Positions 8,386-17,125 of a stretch of DNA of 58,681 nt are shown piece after piece. The DNA is from Methanomicrobiaceae archaeon (lineage in GTDB: Archaea; Halobacteriota; Methanomicrobia; Methanomicrobiales; Methanomicrobiaceae): contig JAFGNT010000014.1 of the NCBI GenBank assembly GCA_016926855.1, positions 1-58,681 on the forward strand. The letters run 5' to 3'. Numbering within the stretch: position 1 is the stretch's first letter; the number at the start of each line of letters is the position of its first letter. The position numbers and the translations under genes were made by a program. The notes beneath the pieces were generated by a model. It had not been told where the DNA came from and searched no databases. It saw only the letters and a program-made list of their open reading frames with translations.

Positions 8386-10581
8386 ATGATGACGGAAAAC
8401 GGGAACCTAAAAGACCTCTACGAGTCGCTTCGTCTGACAGACGGCGCTCCTCCCCGCTTTCCGCGGGCGGGGACTCCGCCGCTTTCCGGGGACATCTCCG
8501 GACGTGCGGCGGCAGAAGCGCTTGGCGAAGGACGGTGTGCCCTTGTCCCCGACTGGATCGTCCGGTTCATTGCTTCGGTTGCGGCAGACGTGCGTCACTC
8601 CCGGATCCTCGATCCCGTTGCGGGTGTGGGGTCCCTTATCGCCCCGCTTGCCGCCCGGCTGAATCCGGTGCGTGCCGTCGCCCTCTGCGGATCGGACGGG
8701 GAGCGGGAGCTGGCACACACCCTGAATCCGGATGCGGCGGTCGACTGGCAGACGGGGCCGTCCCTGCCGGAGGGGCCCTTCGACTGTATCGTTGCCTGCC
8801 TGCCGGCTGATGAGCCCGGTGCTCTCTTTCCGGGTACTACAGTCTGGCGTCTTCTCGCGTCGTACACTCCCCTTCTGGCCCCGGAAGGGCGTGTATACGC
8901 TCTGATCGCGTGCGATCCCGGGATGCCCGGCTGTGGCCGGGAACTGGAAAAAGGATTTGTGGAGGCGGGTCTTTCCGCCGCCACGGTGCTTGGCTGTGCC
9001 GGCGGGGTGCTGGCCATTGCCGGAAGGGAAGCGTCCGATGGGATCTTCGTGGCACGGCTCATCCCCGATCAGGGGCACCTCGACATCCTGAGAAAGAACA
9101 TTGCGCTCCGCCGCCGGGGGAAGGTGCCGGAACTCGGTGTTCTCGAAATCCCGGGGTCTTTTTCATCGGTCGCTGAAACACTCCTCCTCGCTGATATCGG
9201 CTGGCTCGCGGCAGATGCAGGGCTCTCCCCCGTGCCAATGGGAACGATTGCCGTGCAGATCGATGACGATTCTGCCACTGTGCCGGACGAAGGTGCCGCG
9301 AACATTCTCTTCGTCTCCCCGCGTCTCACCGCGTCACCGTCCCGTCCGGACCCCTCCGCCGGTACGGGCGTGCGTGTAGTCCTCAATCCGGAACAGGTGT
9401 CTGCCGCCTACCTCGCCCGCCATTTCACAACCCGCCTCGGGAAACGTGAACGTGAGCTGGCCCGGGTCCGCGCCCGTGCGAAGGGGCTGGCGGAGGCACT
9501 CACAACCACCCCCGTCTGCATTCCCCCGCGCCCCGTCCAGAATACGGTGCTCGCCGTACAGGCATCCCTCTCCCACATGGCAGGGCGGATCGCCGGGCTC
9601 GAACGAGAGCTCTGGGAGCATCCGTTTGCCGGTGACGGTATCCGCGGCCGGGTGGAATCCCTCTCCCCCGACGCGACGATTGAGGCGTGGATTGAATCGC
9701 TCCCGTTTCCTCTCGCCTCCATACTCTGGGCGTACCGGGCGGAGCAGGACACGTCCGCCCGTGCAGACCATCTCTTCCATTTCTTCGAAGCGCTTGCAGA
9801 GTTCCATGCAATCATTATGGCAAGCGCCCTCGCGCCGCTCTGTGTCGGCAGAGAATCCGGTCTCTTAGACGACGATCCGTATTTCCGCGATAGTTACCGG
9901 TATGCCACGTTCCGGGCATGGATCGTGCTCGCACGCAGGCTTGCCCGGAGCACGCGATCCCTCCTCGGAAACCCGGCACGCCGGGACGAGTGTGTCCGGC
10001 TGTACCGGGGGGCCGATCGCCGGTTTCTTGCCATGCTCACCAGCCGGCGGCTGTTTGCGGTTCTCGACCGGGTTGCTGACGAACGGAATGCGTGGAAGGC
10101 GCACGGCGGGATTCTGGGCCCCGATGAAGCGGAAAACCTGCTTGCCGAACTGGAGGCGTCACTTGCCGACGTACGCCGGACGATCGGCACCCTCTATGCG
10201 GAAGGTATGCTGCTTGCCCCCGGCACGGGGGAGTACCACGAGGGCATCTTTTCGTACGAGGCGGACGCACTCGCAGGCTCGCAGCTGGTATTCCGGGAGG
10301 TCCGGGTGGAGACCACCGTCCCGATGGACACGGCCCGCCTCTACGTCCTGTTTGCCGGGCGCATGGCACCGCTGGAGCTTCTCCCGCTCGTCATGCTTGC
10401 GGAGAGCCCGTGCTCGACGATACGGTCCTTCTATTTCTATAACCGGCTGGAAAAGGAGGGTGTGCGCTGGGTCTGTTACCATCCCGGCGGCGACGCCGAG
10501 CTTGTGACGGAAGACGGTCGCGTGGCGGAGACGCTCCGTGCACTCGGCCTGATGCCCGGTTCGCCGGAGGAATCCCCGTGA
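8386..10581 (+). CDS. Class I methyltransferase-fold protein with long helical C-terminus, function unknown
   Basis: A 731-residue protein. Residues about 50-250 form an N6-adenine DNA-methylase-like Rossmann domain: LDPVAGVGSLIAPLA is motif I (DPxxGxGxL), followed by LCGSDGERELA. At the position of the catalytic (N/D)PP(F/Y) motif it has FDCIVACLPADEPG, so the catalytic motif is replaced and adenine methylation is doubtful. Residues about 370-600 are mostly helical and basic (LGKRERELARVRARAKGLAEAL), and the last 130 are mixed alpha/beta. ATG 8386 is taken as the start (ATG 8389 is as good; neither has a clear SD). It overlaps ogg by four bases, so it probably works in DNA damage or modification. 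A degenerate HsdM-like or regulatory protein is the alternative. Confidence 0.6.
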   Translation: MMTENGNLKDLYESLRLTDGAPPRFPRAGTPPLSGDISGRAAAEALGEGRCALVPDWIVRFIASVAADVRHSRILDPVAGVGSLIAPLAARLNPVRAVALCGSDGERELAHTLNPDAAVDWQTGPSLPEGPFDCIVACLPADEPGALFPGTTVWRLLASYTPLLAPEGRVYALIACDPGMPGCGRELEKGFVEAGLSAATVLGCAGGVLAIAGREASDGIFVARLIPDQGHLDILRKNIALRRRGKVPELGVLEIPGSFSSVAETLLLADIGWLAADAGLSPVPMGTIAVQIDDDSATVPDEGAANILFVSPRLTASPSRPDPSAGTGVRVVLNPEQVSAAYLARHFTTRLGKRERELARVRARAKGLAEALTTTPVCIPPRPVQNTVLAVQASLSHMAGRIAGLERELWEHPFAGDGIRGRVESLSPDATIEAWIESLPFPLASILWAYRAEQDTSARADHLFHFFEALAEFHAIIMASALAPLCVGRESGLLDDDPYFRDSYRYATFRAWIVLARRLARSTRSLLGNPARRDECVRLYRGADRRFLAMLTSRRLFAVLDRVADERNAWKAHGGILGPDEAENLLAELEASLADVRRTIGTLYAEGMLLAPGTGEYHEGIFSYEADALAGSQLVFREVRVETTVPMDTARLYVLFAGRMAPLELLPLVMLAESPCSTIRSFYFYNRLEKEGVRWVCYHPGGDAELVTEDGRVAETLRALGLMPGSPEESP

Positions 10582-11432
10582 AGAAGTACCGTCTCTCCGC
10601 CTCCCGGCCCTTCGACCTCGACCGGACGCTCGCCTGCGGACAGGCGTTCCGGTGGGAGTGCAGGGACGGCTGGTGGCAGGGCGTGGCGGGTAAAAAATGG
10701 GTGCGCATCAGGCAGGACGGGGACTGCCTCCGGTACGAGGGTATCTCCGAATCCTTTCTGGTGCACTATTTCGGGCTGGATCTCGATCTCAATGCAATCC
10801 TTGCCTCTATTAACCGCGATCCGGTCATCGACCGGGCCATCCGGCAGTACCGGGGCCTCCGCATCCTCCGGCAGGACCCGTGGGAATGCCTCCTCTCTTT
10901 CATCTGCGCCCAGAACGCACATATCCCGTTCATTACCCGGATGATTACGGCCCTTGCCGATACCTTCGGCGATCCCGTGGACGCACCATGGGGGGACGCC
11001 CACGCCCTCCCCGATGCAGGCGTGCTTTCGGCTCTCGGGGACGGTGCGCTTGATTCCTGCCGGCTCGGGTACCGGGCACGCTATATCCTTCCTGCCGCCC
11101 GCCGTGCTGCGGAGGATCCGGCCTGGACGGAGAAGATACGGGCGCTTCCCGACGATACCGGCCGACAGGTGCTCATGCAGTTTCCCGGCGTCGGGCCGAA
11201 GGTTGCTGACTGTATCATGCTCTTCGGGTTCTCACACTACCGTTCGTTTCCCGTTGATGTCTGGATACGGAGGGTGATGGCCCGGCATTACTGTCCCGGG
11301 GAATGCCGCGACGGGGCTCTCGGCTGCCGGGAATACGAAACGGTACGGCGGATTGCACAGGAGCATTTCGGCCCCTATGCGGGATATGCACAGGAGTATC
11401 TCTTTATGGCCTCCCGTGAAGGCCTCGTGTGA
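10578..11432 (+). CDS. ogg: 8-oxoguanine DNA glycosylase, OGG1-type
   Basis: A 284-residue HhH-GPD glycosylase that excises oxidised purines (8-oxoG) and can nick abasic sites. The N-terminal antiparallel domain (LACGQAFRWECRDGWWQG) and the FICAQNAHIPFITRM helix are those of the eukaryote-type OGG1 family. The hairpin FPGVGPKVADC carries the catalytic Lys208, and FPVDVWIRR carries the activating Asp227, 19 residues apart as in human OGG1 (249 and 268). The start is GTG, overlapping the upstream stop (GTGA-type coupling), so it is in an operon with the methyltransferase-fold gene. Confidence 0.92.
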   Translation: MKKYRLSASRPFDLDRTLACGQAFRWECRDGWWQGVAGKKWVRIRQDGDCLRYEGISESFLVHYFGLDLDLNAILASINRDPVIDRAIRQYRGLRILRQDPWECLLSFICAQNAHIPFITRMITALADTFGDPVDAPWGDAHALPDAGVLSALGDGALDSCRLGYRARYILPAARRAAEDPAWTEKIRALPDDTGRQVLMQFPGVGPKVADCIMLFGFSHYRSFPVDVWIRRVMARHYCPGECRDGALGCREYETVRRIAQEHFGPYAGYAQEYLFMASREGLV

Positions 11433-11445
11433 AAAAAGGGGTATT

Positions 11446-12672
11446 TCAGGTGCCGATATCCCAGCTCTGCATATAGGTGACCTGCTCGTCGGAGAGTATG
11501 TCGATGGTGATGCCGAGCGCGTCCAGTTTGGTCAGGGCGACAGCCTCATCAATCTCCGGCGGCACGTCGTACACACCGCCTTTGAGTTCGCGGCCGTGCT
11601 CCGCGATATAACGGGTGCAGAGTGCCTGCAGCCCGAACGAGAGATCCATGACCTCGATGGGGTGGCCCATCCCTTTTGGTGTGGCGAGGTTGACGAGCCG
11701 CCCTTCCGCAAGCACGTGGATAGCATGTCCGTTAATAATATACGTCTCGATGCCGTCGCGCTCTTCGCGGGATTCCGCATGCTCCTCGAGCCACGGGATG
11801 TCGATCTCCACGTTGAAGTGGCCTGCGTTTGCGAGGATCGCGCCGTTCTTCATGCGGGGGACATGCGCCCCCGTAATGATCGAGGTGTTGCCGGTGGTCG
11901 TGATGAAAATGTCACCCACGGCAGCCGCCTGCTCCATGGGCATGACAAAAAATCCGTCCATGTGCGCCTCGAGCGCCCGCCGGGAGTCGATTTCCGTGAC
12001 GATCACACGGGCGCCAAGCCCCTGCGCCTTGCGGGCGAGGCCACGGCCGCAGTACCCGTAGCCCGCCACGACGAGATATTTTCCGGCGATAAGCGAGTTT
12101 GTCGTTGCCATGACAGCGGTGAGCGCACTCTCACCCGTCCCATGGACATTATCGAAAAACCGCTTCATGGGAGTGTCGTTGACCGCGATGACCGGGAACT
12201 CGAGCTTCCCCTCGGCGGCCATCGACCGGAGGCGGTGAATGCCCGTCGTCGTCTCCTCGCACCCGCCGATGACGCCCGGCAGCAGATCGCGGCGTGCGGT
12301 GTGCAGACGGTGGATGAGATCCATCCCGTCGTCGATCGTAACGGCAGGGGCCGCATCGAGCACGAGGTCGATTGCGGCGTAATACTCGTCGGTGCTGCAC
12401 GCCCTCTTCGCATAGCAGTGCACGCCCTCCACGTCGTTGAGGGCCAGTGCGACATCGTCCTGCGTTGAGAGGGGATTACACCCCGTTATATGAACTTCGG
12501 CGCCTCCCGCTGCCAGCGTCTCGACAAGCACGGCAGTCTTCGCCTCTACATGGAGCGCCATGCCGATCGTCATCCCCGAAAGGGGCTGTTCCTTCTCGAA
12601 CACCTTCCGGATCGAAGCCAGCACCGGCATATACTGCCGCGCCCATCCCATTTTCAGTTGTCCCGATTGCAT
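11446..12672 (-). CDS. ahcY: S-adenosyl-/S-inosyl-homocysteine hydrolase
   Basis: A 408-residue NAD-dependent enzyme that clears the by-product of SAM-dependent methylation; in methanogens the homologue characterised from M. jannaschii prefers S-inosylhomocysteine produced after deamination. Seen: substrate domain with ALHVEAKTAVLVETLAAGGAEV, DDG in TIDDGMDLIHRLHT, NDTPMKRFFDNVHGTGES, then the Rossmann motif VAGYGYCGRGLARKA and the C-terminal helix reaching the partner subunit (VYDVPPEIDEAVALTKL). ATG 12672 gives the usual archaeal length. It converges on ogg, with a T6 tract after its stop. High demand for SAM in cobalamin-radical SAM and Mcr modification makes it a housekeeping gene here. 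Confidence 0.93.
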   Translation of the reverse strand: MQSGQLKMGWARQYMPVLASIRKVFEKEQPLSGMTIGMALHVEAKTAVLVETLAAGGAEVHITGCNPLSTQDDVALALNDVEGVHCYAKRACSTDEYYAAIDLVLDAAPAVTIDDGMDLIHRLHTARRDLLPGVIGGCEETTTGIHRLRSMAAEGKLEFPVIAVNDTPMKRFFDNVHGTGESALTAVMATTNSLIAGKYLVVAGYGYCGRGLARKAQGLGARVIVTEIDSRRALEAHMDGFFVMPMEQAAAVGDIFITTTGNTSIITGAHVPRMKNGAILANAGHFNVEIDIPWLEEHAESREERDGIETYIINGHAIHVLAEGRLVNLATPKGMGHPIEVMDLSFGLQALCTRYIAEHGRELKGGVYDVPPEIDEAVALTKLDALGITIDILSDEQVTYMQSWDIGT

Positions 12673-12765
12673 CGTCAGTCCCCGTTTTTCTCTGAAACCT
12701 GTCTAATCATGTCGCCCTGCACAGTAATCAGGTCTTCCCTTTCTCCGGCAGCAACCTTTATCACG

Positions 12766-12972
12766 ATGAAACCGTATCATTTCAGCATTCCCCTCTCGGA
12801 AACATCAGGGGTCACGGGGGAGAGTGCTGTTTTTTCGCGGGTGATTCTCGTGGGTGCGGCCATTCGGGCATCCCATGGCACCGCAGCGGCGTGTATCTGC
12901 CGCGGGCACCGTTTCACAGGGAACGCACCGTTTCGGGGGGACGGGATGCCCGTAAAACCGAGGTGGAAGTGA
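12766..12972 (+). CDS. Possible 68-residue protein upstream of the peptidase pair
   Basis: ATG 12766 opens a frame (MKPYHFSIPLSETSG ... GMPVKPRWK) whose TGA at 12970-12972 directly abuts the next ATG at 12973. A promoter-like CCTTTATC lies at 12755-12762, too close for this ATG to be translated from it. Composition (Gly, Arg, Ala) is like neighbouring non-coding frames. It may simply be the leader of the peptidase operon; the back-to-back stop/start is the only argument for a gene. Confidence 0.25.
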   Translation: MKPYHFSIPLSETSGVTGESAVFSRVILVGAAIRASHGTAAACICRGHRFTGNAPFRGDGMPVKPRWK

Positions 12973-13188
12973 ATGGACGACATGCGTTGTACCATAGGAG
13001 TCAGGAATCCGTTCGCCCTGGCTGAACTGAAAGAAAACCGCCGAATCGAATGGAAAGAACTTGAGGCAGGTGAACGGCGGGAGCGACTTGAACTGGACTG
13101 TGAGTGCAGCTATGACAAGCTCTTCAGCCCGCAGTCGGACTCTCCCGTTTTCGGATTGATTCCTGATGGTGCCGGGAGGTGGAAATAA
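12973..13188 (+). CDS. Small acidic protein coupled to the calpain-like peptidase
   Basis: A 71-residue charged protein (MDDMRCTIGVRNPF, then ENRRIEWKELEAGERRERLELD). A strong SD (GAGGTGG, 12960-12966) supports ATG 12973. Its TAA shares a base with the ATG of the peptidase gene (TAATG), so the two are translationally coupled. No family recognised and no signal peptide. Constant 1:1 coupling of a small acidic protein to a cysteine peptidase suggests an inhibitor, propeptide-like chaperone or targeting partner; this is inference from arrangement only. Confidence 0.6.
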   Translation: MDDMRCTIGVRNPFALAELKENRRIEWKELEAGERRERLELDCECSYDKLFSPQSDSPVFGLIPDGAGRWK

Positions 13189-14027
13189 TGACATTTGCGT
13201 GGCAGAAACCCGGAGGAGTGTTTTCAAACGGCCTGACGATGCCCTTTTCCCGTCCGGTGCAGGGCGTCCTGAAAGACTGCCATTTTATCGCCGCCCTCTC
13301 GAGTTATGCATGGATGTCGAAATTGCGTCCAAATCTGAGCGGCAACGACGGTGAATGCGATCTGTACTCCTTTTCCCTGTTTTCCGAGAGCCGTTCCCCG
13401 GCGCAGACTGTCGAGGTGTCAGAGCGGATCTGGCTCAACAACAGCCAGTACTACGGAGCCCGCTCCAGCGATCCGCAGGAGTACTGGCCTGCAGTATACG
13501 AAAAAGCGTATGCAGCGTTCCGTTCGGATCAGATCACGGATACACCGTCGATGAAAGTCCTTGATGCCACCGGAAACCCGGTCATGTCGCTGGTTCATCT
13601 TACGGGAAAAACACCTGTTTTTGTCACCAACGCCGGGCTTACTGCGGAAATGGTGTTCACCAGAATCAAGCAGAAAACCCAGGGAAACAAGACCACTGTC
13701 CCGATGGTTGCCTGGACCTACGAATCGGAAAATGCAGCGCCCGCACAGGTGATCTACGATAACGATGCGCTCGTTGCGAATCACTCCTATTCGATCCTCG
13801 GTATTTTCAATCCGCCCGCGGGCGGGCATTACGTCGTTCTCCGGAATTCGTTCGGTATCGGGGCCGGGGAACCCGATGAGGGTGTCGCCCACGGGGAATG
13901 GTCTCATGCCGCTGATTCATCGGGAAGTACGCGTCTCAACCTTGACATCGCCGACGGCATATTTGCGCTTGACATGAACCTCTTCCATGATTATTTCGAA
14001 GCATTCGGGTACGTGGGGCTGCATTAG
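13188..14027 (+). CDS. Calpain-family (C2) cysteine peptidase domain protein
   Basis: A 279-residue protein with the calpain catalytic core. PVQGVLKDCHFIAALSS corresponds to the calpain 'QGxLGDCWxLAAL' helix with oxyanion Gln25 and nucleophile Cys31; EYWPAVYEKAYA is the 'WPxLLEKAYAK' motif; ALVANHSYSILG supplies His199; YVVLRNSFG supplies Asn220 (calpain 'LRNPWG'). All triad residues are present, so it should be active. There is no signal peptide and no Ca-binding C2L or EF-hand domain, so it is a stand-alone protease core. ATG 13188 follows GGGAGGTG by 7 bases and overlaps the stop of the 71-residue gene. The target is unknown. Calpain-like cores occur sporadically in archaea, which suggests horizontal acquisition. 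Confidence 0.85.
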   Translation: MTFAWQKPGGVFSNGLTMPFSRPVQGVLKDCHFIAALSSYAWMSKLRPNLSGNDGECDLYSFSLFSESRSPAQTVEVSERIWLNNSQYYGARSSDPQEYWPAVYEKAYAAFRSDQITDTPSMKVLDATGNPVMSLVHLTGKTPVFVTNAGLTAEMVFTRIKQKTQGNKTTVPMVAWTYESENAAPAQVIYDNDALVANHSYSILGIFNPPAGGHYVVLRNSFGIGAGEPDEGVAHGEWSHAADSSGSTRLNLDIADGIFALDMNLFHDYFEAFGYVGLH

Positions 14028-14050
14028 GGATATCCGGCGACCTCTAAAAG

Positions 14051-14058
14051 TATAAATA
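14051..14058 (+). promoter_or_regulatory. TATA box for the propeller/PKD gene
   Basis: TATAAATA in a 30-bp AT-rich block after the peptidase stop. A start near 14080 would leave a leader of about 40 nt ending with GGAGGTGATC at 14107-14116. Confidence 0.6.
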
Positions 14059-14118
14059 TTATTTTATATTTTTATTGACATACGATGGTCGTTCATTTTT
14101 CCGACCGGAGGTGATCTG

Positions 14119-17112
14119 GTGGTGTACGGTACGCTGACGACCCGATATCGTGTTATCGTGGCACTGGTTGCCGTCCTTTTTACGGTCGTATCCGTTTCTT
14201 CGGCGGCATGCACATCCACGACGGCGGGTGTTGTCACATGCGTGACTCCGCAAACGCCGGGCACCGATGAAACCGCACCGGACATCTCCGGCGACCGGAT
14301 TGTCTGGGCAGACTGGCAGGAGGACTGCCAGGACATCGCAGCCTGGCACATCGGGACCGCCACGGACCGGCTGCTGACACCCGGCACGAATGAAAGCGAC
14401 CAGTATTCTCCTGTGATCTGGGGCGACCGGGTCATATGGACCGATTTTTCGACCCTCTCGGAACAGTTGCATGCCTGCAGTCTTGCCACCGGAGCGGAGG
14501 AGTGTCTTGCAGGGGATGGCGTAGTGCAGTCCGAACCTGCGCTCTGGCAGGATCTGGTTGTATGGACACAGTACGAGGATATTTATCTGAAGGATCTTGC
14601 AACGGGTGAGGTGTACGCCGTCACCGAAGATTCCCTGCCGCAGGCCGCACCTGCCGTGTGCGGTGATCTGATCGCGTGGGAGGACTGGAGCAGCGGATAC
14701 GGGGATATCGTCCTTCTGGATCGCCGTACGGGCACGGAGACCCTCCTCACCCCCGGCACACCGGATTCGGACCAGTGCTCCCCCTGCATCTCTGCGAGCA
14801 GGATTGTGTGGGAGGACTGGTCCTCCGGCTCCGGCGACATCATGCTGTATGATGCCATGACGAACGTAACCACGCTCCTCACTCCCGATACTCTCTCTTC
14901 GGACCAGTGCTCGCCCCGCATCTCCGGCACCCGTATCGTGTGGGAGGACTGGTCCTCCCTGTACAGCGACGTCATGCTCTATGACATACAAACCGGCAAA
15001 ACCACGCTCCTCACCCCCGACACACCGTTTTCTGACCAGTGCTCGCCCCGCATCTCCAACACCCGTATTGTGTGGGAGGACTGGGAGCAGGGCACCGCCG
15101 ACGTTATGCTGCTCACGCTGGATTCTGACGGGCCCTGTACGACCGCCGGTTTCACCTGCGATCCTGTGTTAGGCGAGGCGCCCCTTGAGGTAACGTTTAC
15201 CGACACGTCGTCCGGCCCTCCCGGTGCCTGGTACTGGGACTTCGGTGACGGGGCGGTCTCGACGGAACAAAATCCGGTGCATACCTACACCGAATCCGGG
15301 AGCTACACCGTAACGCTGGATGTCGCGACATCCGTCTGCCGCGATTCGGCCGTACTCCCGGACGCCGTCACGGCGGGGGCGGCGCCCGCTGCCGCGTTTG
15401 ACGTCAATAGAACCTGGGGGCTGGCCGGGCAGGCCGTCGCTTTTACCGATAAATCTGCGGGAATGCCCGACACGTGGCACTGGGATTTCGGCGACGGGAC
15501 TGTCTCGGACGAACCCGGCCCCGTCCATACGTATGGCGCGGGCGGCAGCTATGCGGTGCAGCTGACGGTGGGAAATATGTTCGGCACCGGCACATGCACA
15601 CGCCCCGGCCTCATCACGATTGTTGAAGCGGAGCCGGGAACAGTGTACCTCAGCCATCCTGCCGTCCGGACAGTCGCAGACGGGGATCCGCCGCACGTGA
15701 TCATCACGCTTTCCGAAGTGTCGGCATACGACTTTAATCCGGCCGTCAACAGGTCCGCAATCGTGCTGACATACCCGGAGGGTTCGGGACTTGAGTCCGC
15801 GCTCCTCCTCTCGGGCGATGAGGGATTTACCGAAACGGAGAACGGCACGATCACGGGAGTCGTGACCGGTGCGGTATTCACCACCGGCATTCTTGACTTC
15901 AGTCCGTCCTCTCCCGTTTCGTGTGAAATTACGTGCCCGTGCTATCCGGCGGAAGGCAGCATCAGCGTGGCCGTGTGGGCGAATGCGACGCCCGAGGACC
16001 GGGAAAACGTCCGGATGACTGCATACGGAAGCGATTTTACCAGCGTCCGCGGCATCGCGTCCACCGTCCGGGTGGAGCCTGCGGGCGTGGTCCCGTCATC
16101 ATCCGCGATATCCATGAGTGCGTCATCCGACTGGGTCGCGGAGATGGGAGGGAACGAGAGCATCCATATCGTGCGGATTACCGATACGGGAGGTGAAGTG
16201 CTCCCGACATACCCGCTTGGTACAGGTGACGGGAGTCCGGCATGGTTCGTGGCACATTCGCCCCACGGCTGTTCGCGGTTTGTGCTCACCTCCCTCACCG
16301 GCTCGGGGAACCCGTTCCAGTTCGTGTTTCGCGTGATCGAAGAACAGTACGTTCCCGACGGTCCGGAAAAAAGCTCTCCGGCACCCGTTGTTAAAGGAGG
16401 TGCCGAAGCGGTGATTCTCAGCGAGATGGCAGACGTATACCCCGAGACGATTGCATATACGCAGGCGCCGCTTTCCTGCAACGCGACCGGCTACACGAAC
16501 TGCTCGCTGACGCTCCGGTCGGAGGATGATGCGGGGTCCCTTTTCATCCGGCACGGAACACTCGCCCGGGGCAAGGTGTCCCTGCCCGTCTCCCCGGTCG
16601 TCATCGTGCCCCTCCCCCGGGACTATATTCCGGAATCGGATGAGGGGCTCATCCCTGTCTATGCCGTGGACCTGCAGCCCGACGGTGTGACCTTCGACCC
16701 GCCGGCCCGGCTTTCCCTGCACCTTCCCGATGACGTTTCCGGAGATATTCATTTCACCATTAAACGGTGGAATGCCGGTACCCTGCTCTGGGAGGCGTGT
16801 TTGCCGGTAGAGACAGGGGAGATGCGCACCGCCGCCTGCGCAGTTGATCATTTCTGCATCTTCGGCCTTTTTGCGGATGCCCCCTCCGTCCCGGAGACGG
16901 CGGCCGCCGTTCCGGCCACAACGGATGGTTCCCCCCCGGTGACAAAAACCACCGCCGCCCGGGAAACCATGCGCCCGACGCACCTGACGATCAGCGGATC
17001 TCTTATCGCATGGACGCTGGGGATTGCCGGGACGTATCCCGGGATTATCATCACCGCAGCCCTGCTTGTGCTCGTGCTCGTGCTGTTCATCCGCCGCACA
17101 CGGCGCGGCTGA
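14119..17112 (+). CDS. Surface protein: seven-blade beta-propeller, two PKD domains, C-terminal anchor
   Basis: A 997-residue exported protein. Residues 1-30 are a signal peptide. Residues about 45-335 hold seven repeats of the TolB/'IVWEDW' type (core: SPRISGTRIVWEDW, then DVMLYD, then TLLTPDT, then SDQ), which closes a seven-blade propeller; blades 4-7 are nearly identical, also at DNA level. Two PKD domains follow (WYWDFGDGAVSTEQNPVHTY at about 370 and WHWDFGDGTVSDEPGPVHTY at about 455). About 420 residues of unassigned beta-rich sequence lead to a transmembrane helix (GIIITAALLVLVLVLFI) and a basic tail. GGAGGTGATC is 2-7 bases upstream; start is GTG 14119 or GTG 14122. The likely role is cell-surface interaction. 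It heads an operon with two HEAT-repeat membrane proteins. Confidence 0.85.
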   Translation: MVYGTLTTRYRVIVALVAVLFTVVSVSSAACTSTTAGVVTCVTPQTPGTDETAPDISGDRIVWADWQEDCQDIAAWHIGTATDRLLTPGTNESDQYSPVIWGDRVIWTDFSTLSEQLHACSLATGAEECLAGDGVVQSEPALWQDLVVWTQYEDIYLKDLATGEVYAVTEDSLPQAAPAVCGDLIAWEDWSSGYGDIVLLDRRTGTETLLTPGTPDSDQCSPCISASRIVWEDWSSGSGDIMLYDAMTNVTTLLTPDTLSSDQCSPRISGTRIVWEDWSSLYSDVMLYDIQTGKTTLLTPDTPFSDQCSPRISNTRIVWEDWEQGTADVMLLTLDSDGPCTTAGFTCDPVLGEAPLEVTFTDTSSGPPGAWYWDFGDGAVSTEQNPVHTYTESGSYTVTLDVATSVCRDSAVLPDAVTAGAAPAAAFDVNRTWGLAGQAVAFTDKSAGMPDTWHWDFGDGTVSDEPGPVHTYGAGGSYAVQLTVGNMFGTGTCTRPGLITIVEAEPGTVYLSHPAVRTVADGDPPHVIITLSEVSAYDFNPAVNRSAIVLTYPEGSGLESALLLSGDEGFTETENGTITGVVTGAVFTTGILDFSPSSPVSCEITCPCYPAEGSISVAVWANATPEDRENVRMTAYGSDFTSVRGIASTVRVEPAGVVPSSSAISMSASSDWVAEMGGNESIHIVRITDTGGEVLPTYPLGTGDGSPAWFVAHSPHGCSRFVLTSLTGSGNPFQFVFRVIEEQYVPDGPEKSSPAPVVKGGAEAVILSEMADVYPETIAYTQAPLSCNATGYTNCSLTLRSEDDAGSLFIRHGTLARGKVSLPVSPVVIVPLPRDYIPESDEGLIPVYAVDLQPDGVTFDPPARLSLHLPDDVSGDIHFTIKRWNAGTLLWEACLPVETGEMRTAACAVDHFCIFGLFADAPSVPETAAAVPATTDGSPPVTKTTAARETMRPTHLTISGSLIAWTLGIAGTYPGIIITAALLVLVLVLFIRRTRRG

Positions 17113-17125
17113 CCGGAGGTTCGCC

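Noticed and set aside
11353-12468. 371-codon plus-strand frame opposite ahcY
   Set aside because: ahcY is a full-length, motif-complete enzyme on the other strand; the plus frame shows no domain.
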